NCBI GenBank assembly: GCA_012960755.1
Contig: DUAT01000072.1
Span: 5,547-69,546 of the forward strand
Reading direction: 5' to 3'
Origin: Gammaproteobacteria bacterium
Lineage (GTDB): Bacteria > Pseudomonadota > Gammaproteobacteria > Pseudomonadales > Azotimanducaceae_A
Length of the DNA stretch: 64,000 bases
Part shown: positions 63,344 through 64,000 of the stretch, in pieces
Numbering within the stretch: the first letter of the stretch is position 1
How the letters are laid out: every line of letters starts with the position of its first letter
Notes under the pieces: model-generated
The model's input: only the letters and a program-made list of their open reading frames with translations
The model's database searches: none
Told to the model about the DNA's origin: nothing
Made by a program: the position numbers and the translations under genes

Positions 63344-63818
63344 CTTCAGCTCCGGAAGTTTTTTCCAATGCATCTGAGTATGGAGACGCCAATTCGTTAA
63401 CAATGTCATCAGTTTTGTCGTTGACGATAACTAACACACCAACGGAGGAACCAAAAGCGTCTCGGAGAAAGATTTCACGTGCCGCATACTGCGCCAAAGA
63501 GCCTTCCTTACTTCTTAAGGGAACATTCAGAGCGGGTTGATCATGTACAGTGGCGCCACGAGACATAGCCCGTCGAAAACCTGCCCAGTGTCTCTCCCTG
63601 TAAGATTCCGGAATCAGAACTTCCATGCTCACGCCTATTATGTCTCCAGGTTGATACCCGAGCATTGATGCCATTTCTTCATCCCAATCACGGACGATAC
63701 CCTCAGCGTCTACTCGAAAGTAGCCCGGGTTGTATTTGGCCTGTGTCATATTGCAGTACCTATTTATGGCTGCTGGGTCGCCGACGATTTCTACATATCC
63801 GACAAGCTTTTGCAACAA
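63327..63818 (-). CDS. PAS-domain protein
   Basis: 163 residues; a shorter start at 63749 (MTQAKYNPGYFRV) is also plausible. The PAS fold is seen in YFRVDAEGIVRDWDEEMASM, LGYQPGDIIGVSMEVLIPES, then VPLRSKEGSLAQYAAREIFL. No output domain is present, so it may sense a small ligand or redox state and act on a partner. Its last 17 bp overlap the sulfatase start, suggesting cotranscription. Confidence 0.8.
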   Translation of the reverse strand: MLQKLVGYVEIVGDPAAINRYCNMTQAKYNPGYFRVDAEGIVRDWDEEMASMLGYQPGDIIGVSMEVLIPESYRERHWAGFRRAMSRGATVHDQPALNVPLRSKEGSLAQYAAREIFLRDAFGSSVGVLVIVNDKTDDIVNELASPYSDALEKTSGAEDAQHY

Positions 63819-63897
63819 CGCATGTCTGCTTATGGGCCAATAGGAGACATTTTCGGTTCTGATGTAATATCACCTCAAACAATTATGGGGCTGGAGT

Positions 63898-64000
63898 ATG
63901 AATTGGGAGGCACTAGGTGCGATTACAGGGTCGTTGGGATTAGTAGTTGTTGTCATATCATTGATTTATGTTTCATTTCAGATGCGTCAGACCAACAGGA
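63898..64000 (+). CDS. Small membrane protein, N-terminal part (cut by window edge)
   Basis: From ATG 63898, preceded by GGAG, 34 codons run to the edge. The start MNWEALGAITGSLGLVVVVI contains one membrane helix followed by the polar QMRQTNR. The opening MNWEAxGAI and QxRQTNR recall a family of short membrane proteins common in marine Gammaproteobacteria. Function unknown. Confidence 0.65.
   Translation, partial: MNWEALGAITGSLGLVVVVISLIYVSFQMRQTNR

Overview
The window looks like chromosomal DNA of a free-living, respiring Gammaproteobacterium, probably marine. This is inferred from gene content: a complete ccmABCDEFGHI cytochrome c maturation operon, WecA/WecB/WecC sugar-nucleotide genes, an OadGAB sodium-pumping decarboxylase, RND efflux, a type IV pilin, a formylglycine-type sulfatase and a carotenoid oxygenase. 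No rRNA, plasmid, phage or CRISPR locus is visible. Genus cannot be fixed from the sequence alone.

Layout. 1-6.5 kb: surface polysaccharide genes (partial GT4 glycosyltransferase, O-antigen ligase/polymerase, wecA, wecC, wecB) and a secreted SPOR protein. 6.6-9.3 kb: a gene graveyard of four relics (secreted protein, DUF4143 ATPase fragment, RelE/HigB toxin, MNT nucleotidyltransferase) around an intact antitoxin and an intact DUF4143 ATPase. 9.4-17 kb: ccm operon on the minus strand, with a 104-bp inverted-repeat element ahead of it. 17-24.6 kb: SDR, a DsbA-like/hydrolase/GGDEF/unknown/epimerase run on the plus strand, CoA-binding protein, tRNA-Arg(CCT) and a GNAT-like gene. 24.7-29.7 kb: carotenoid oxygenase and a galT-galK-galM Leloir operon. 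30-40 kb: DHFR, a DUF2141 protein, and a tightly coupled operon of membrane-fusion protein, RND pump, LytS-type kinase and LytTR regulator, then an MscS-type channel. 40-46.5 kb: VOC protein, DUF3501/Fe-S oxidoreductase pair, hydrolase, D-amino-acid transaminase, SMP-30 and aldehyde dehydrogenase. 46.5-50.3 kb: oadGAB. 50.3-56.5 kb: a broken epoxide-hydrolase-like gene, amidase, FHA protein, VOC protein, P450 and hydrolase. 56.5-64 kb: a gene-poor stretch with a multiply frameshifted secreted-protein pseudogene, NAD(P)-binding protein, lone pilin, beta-barrel protein, sulfatase, PAS protein and the start of a small membrane protein.

How they work together. WecB and WecC make UDP-ManNAcA from UDP-GlcNAc and WecA primes undecaprenyl phosphate, while the ligase/polymerase and glycosyltransferase complete a surface glycan. 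The Ccm proteins supply c-type cytochromes for respiration. OadGAB can couple decarboxylation to sodium export. The gal genes feed galactose into glycolysis, although no galE is present here. The RND operon carries its own two-component system.

No clearly new multi-gene system was found. The best leads are the RND/LytS/LytTR operon, the GGDEF-linked 289-residue protein with an internal repeat, a set of dispersed hairpin and tandem repeats, and the layered toxin-antitoxin relics.
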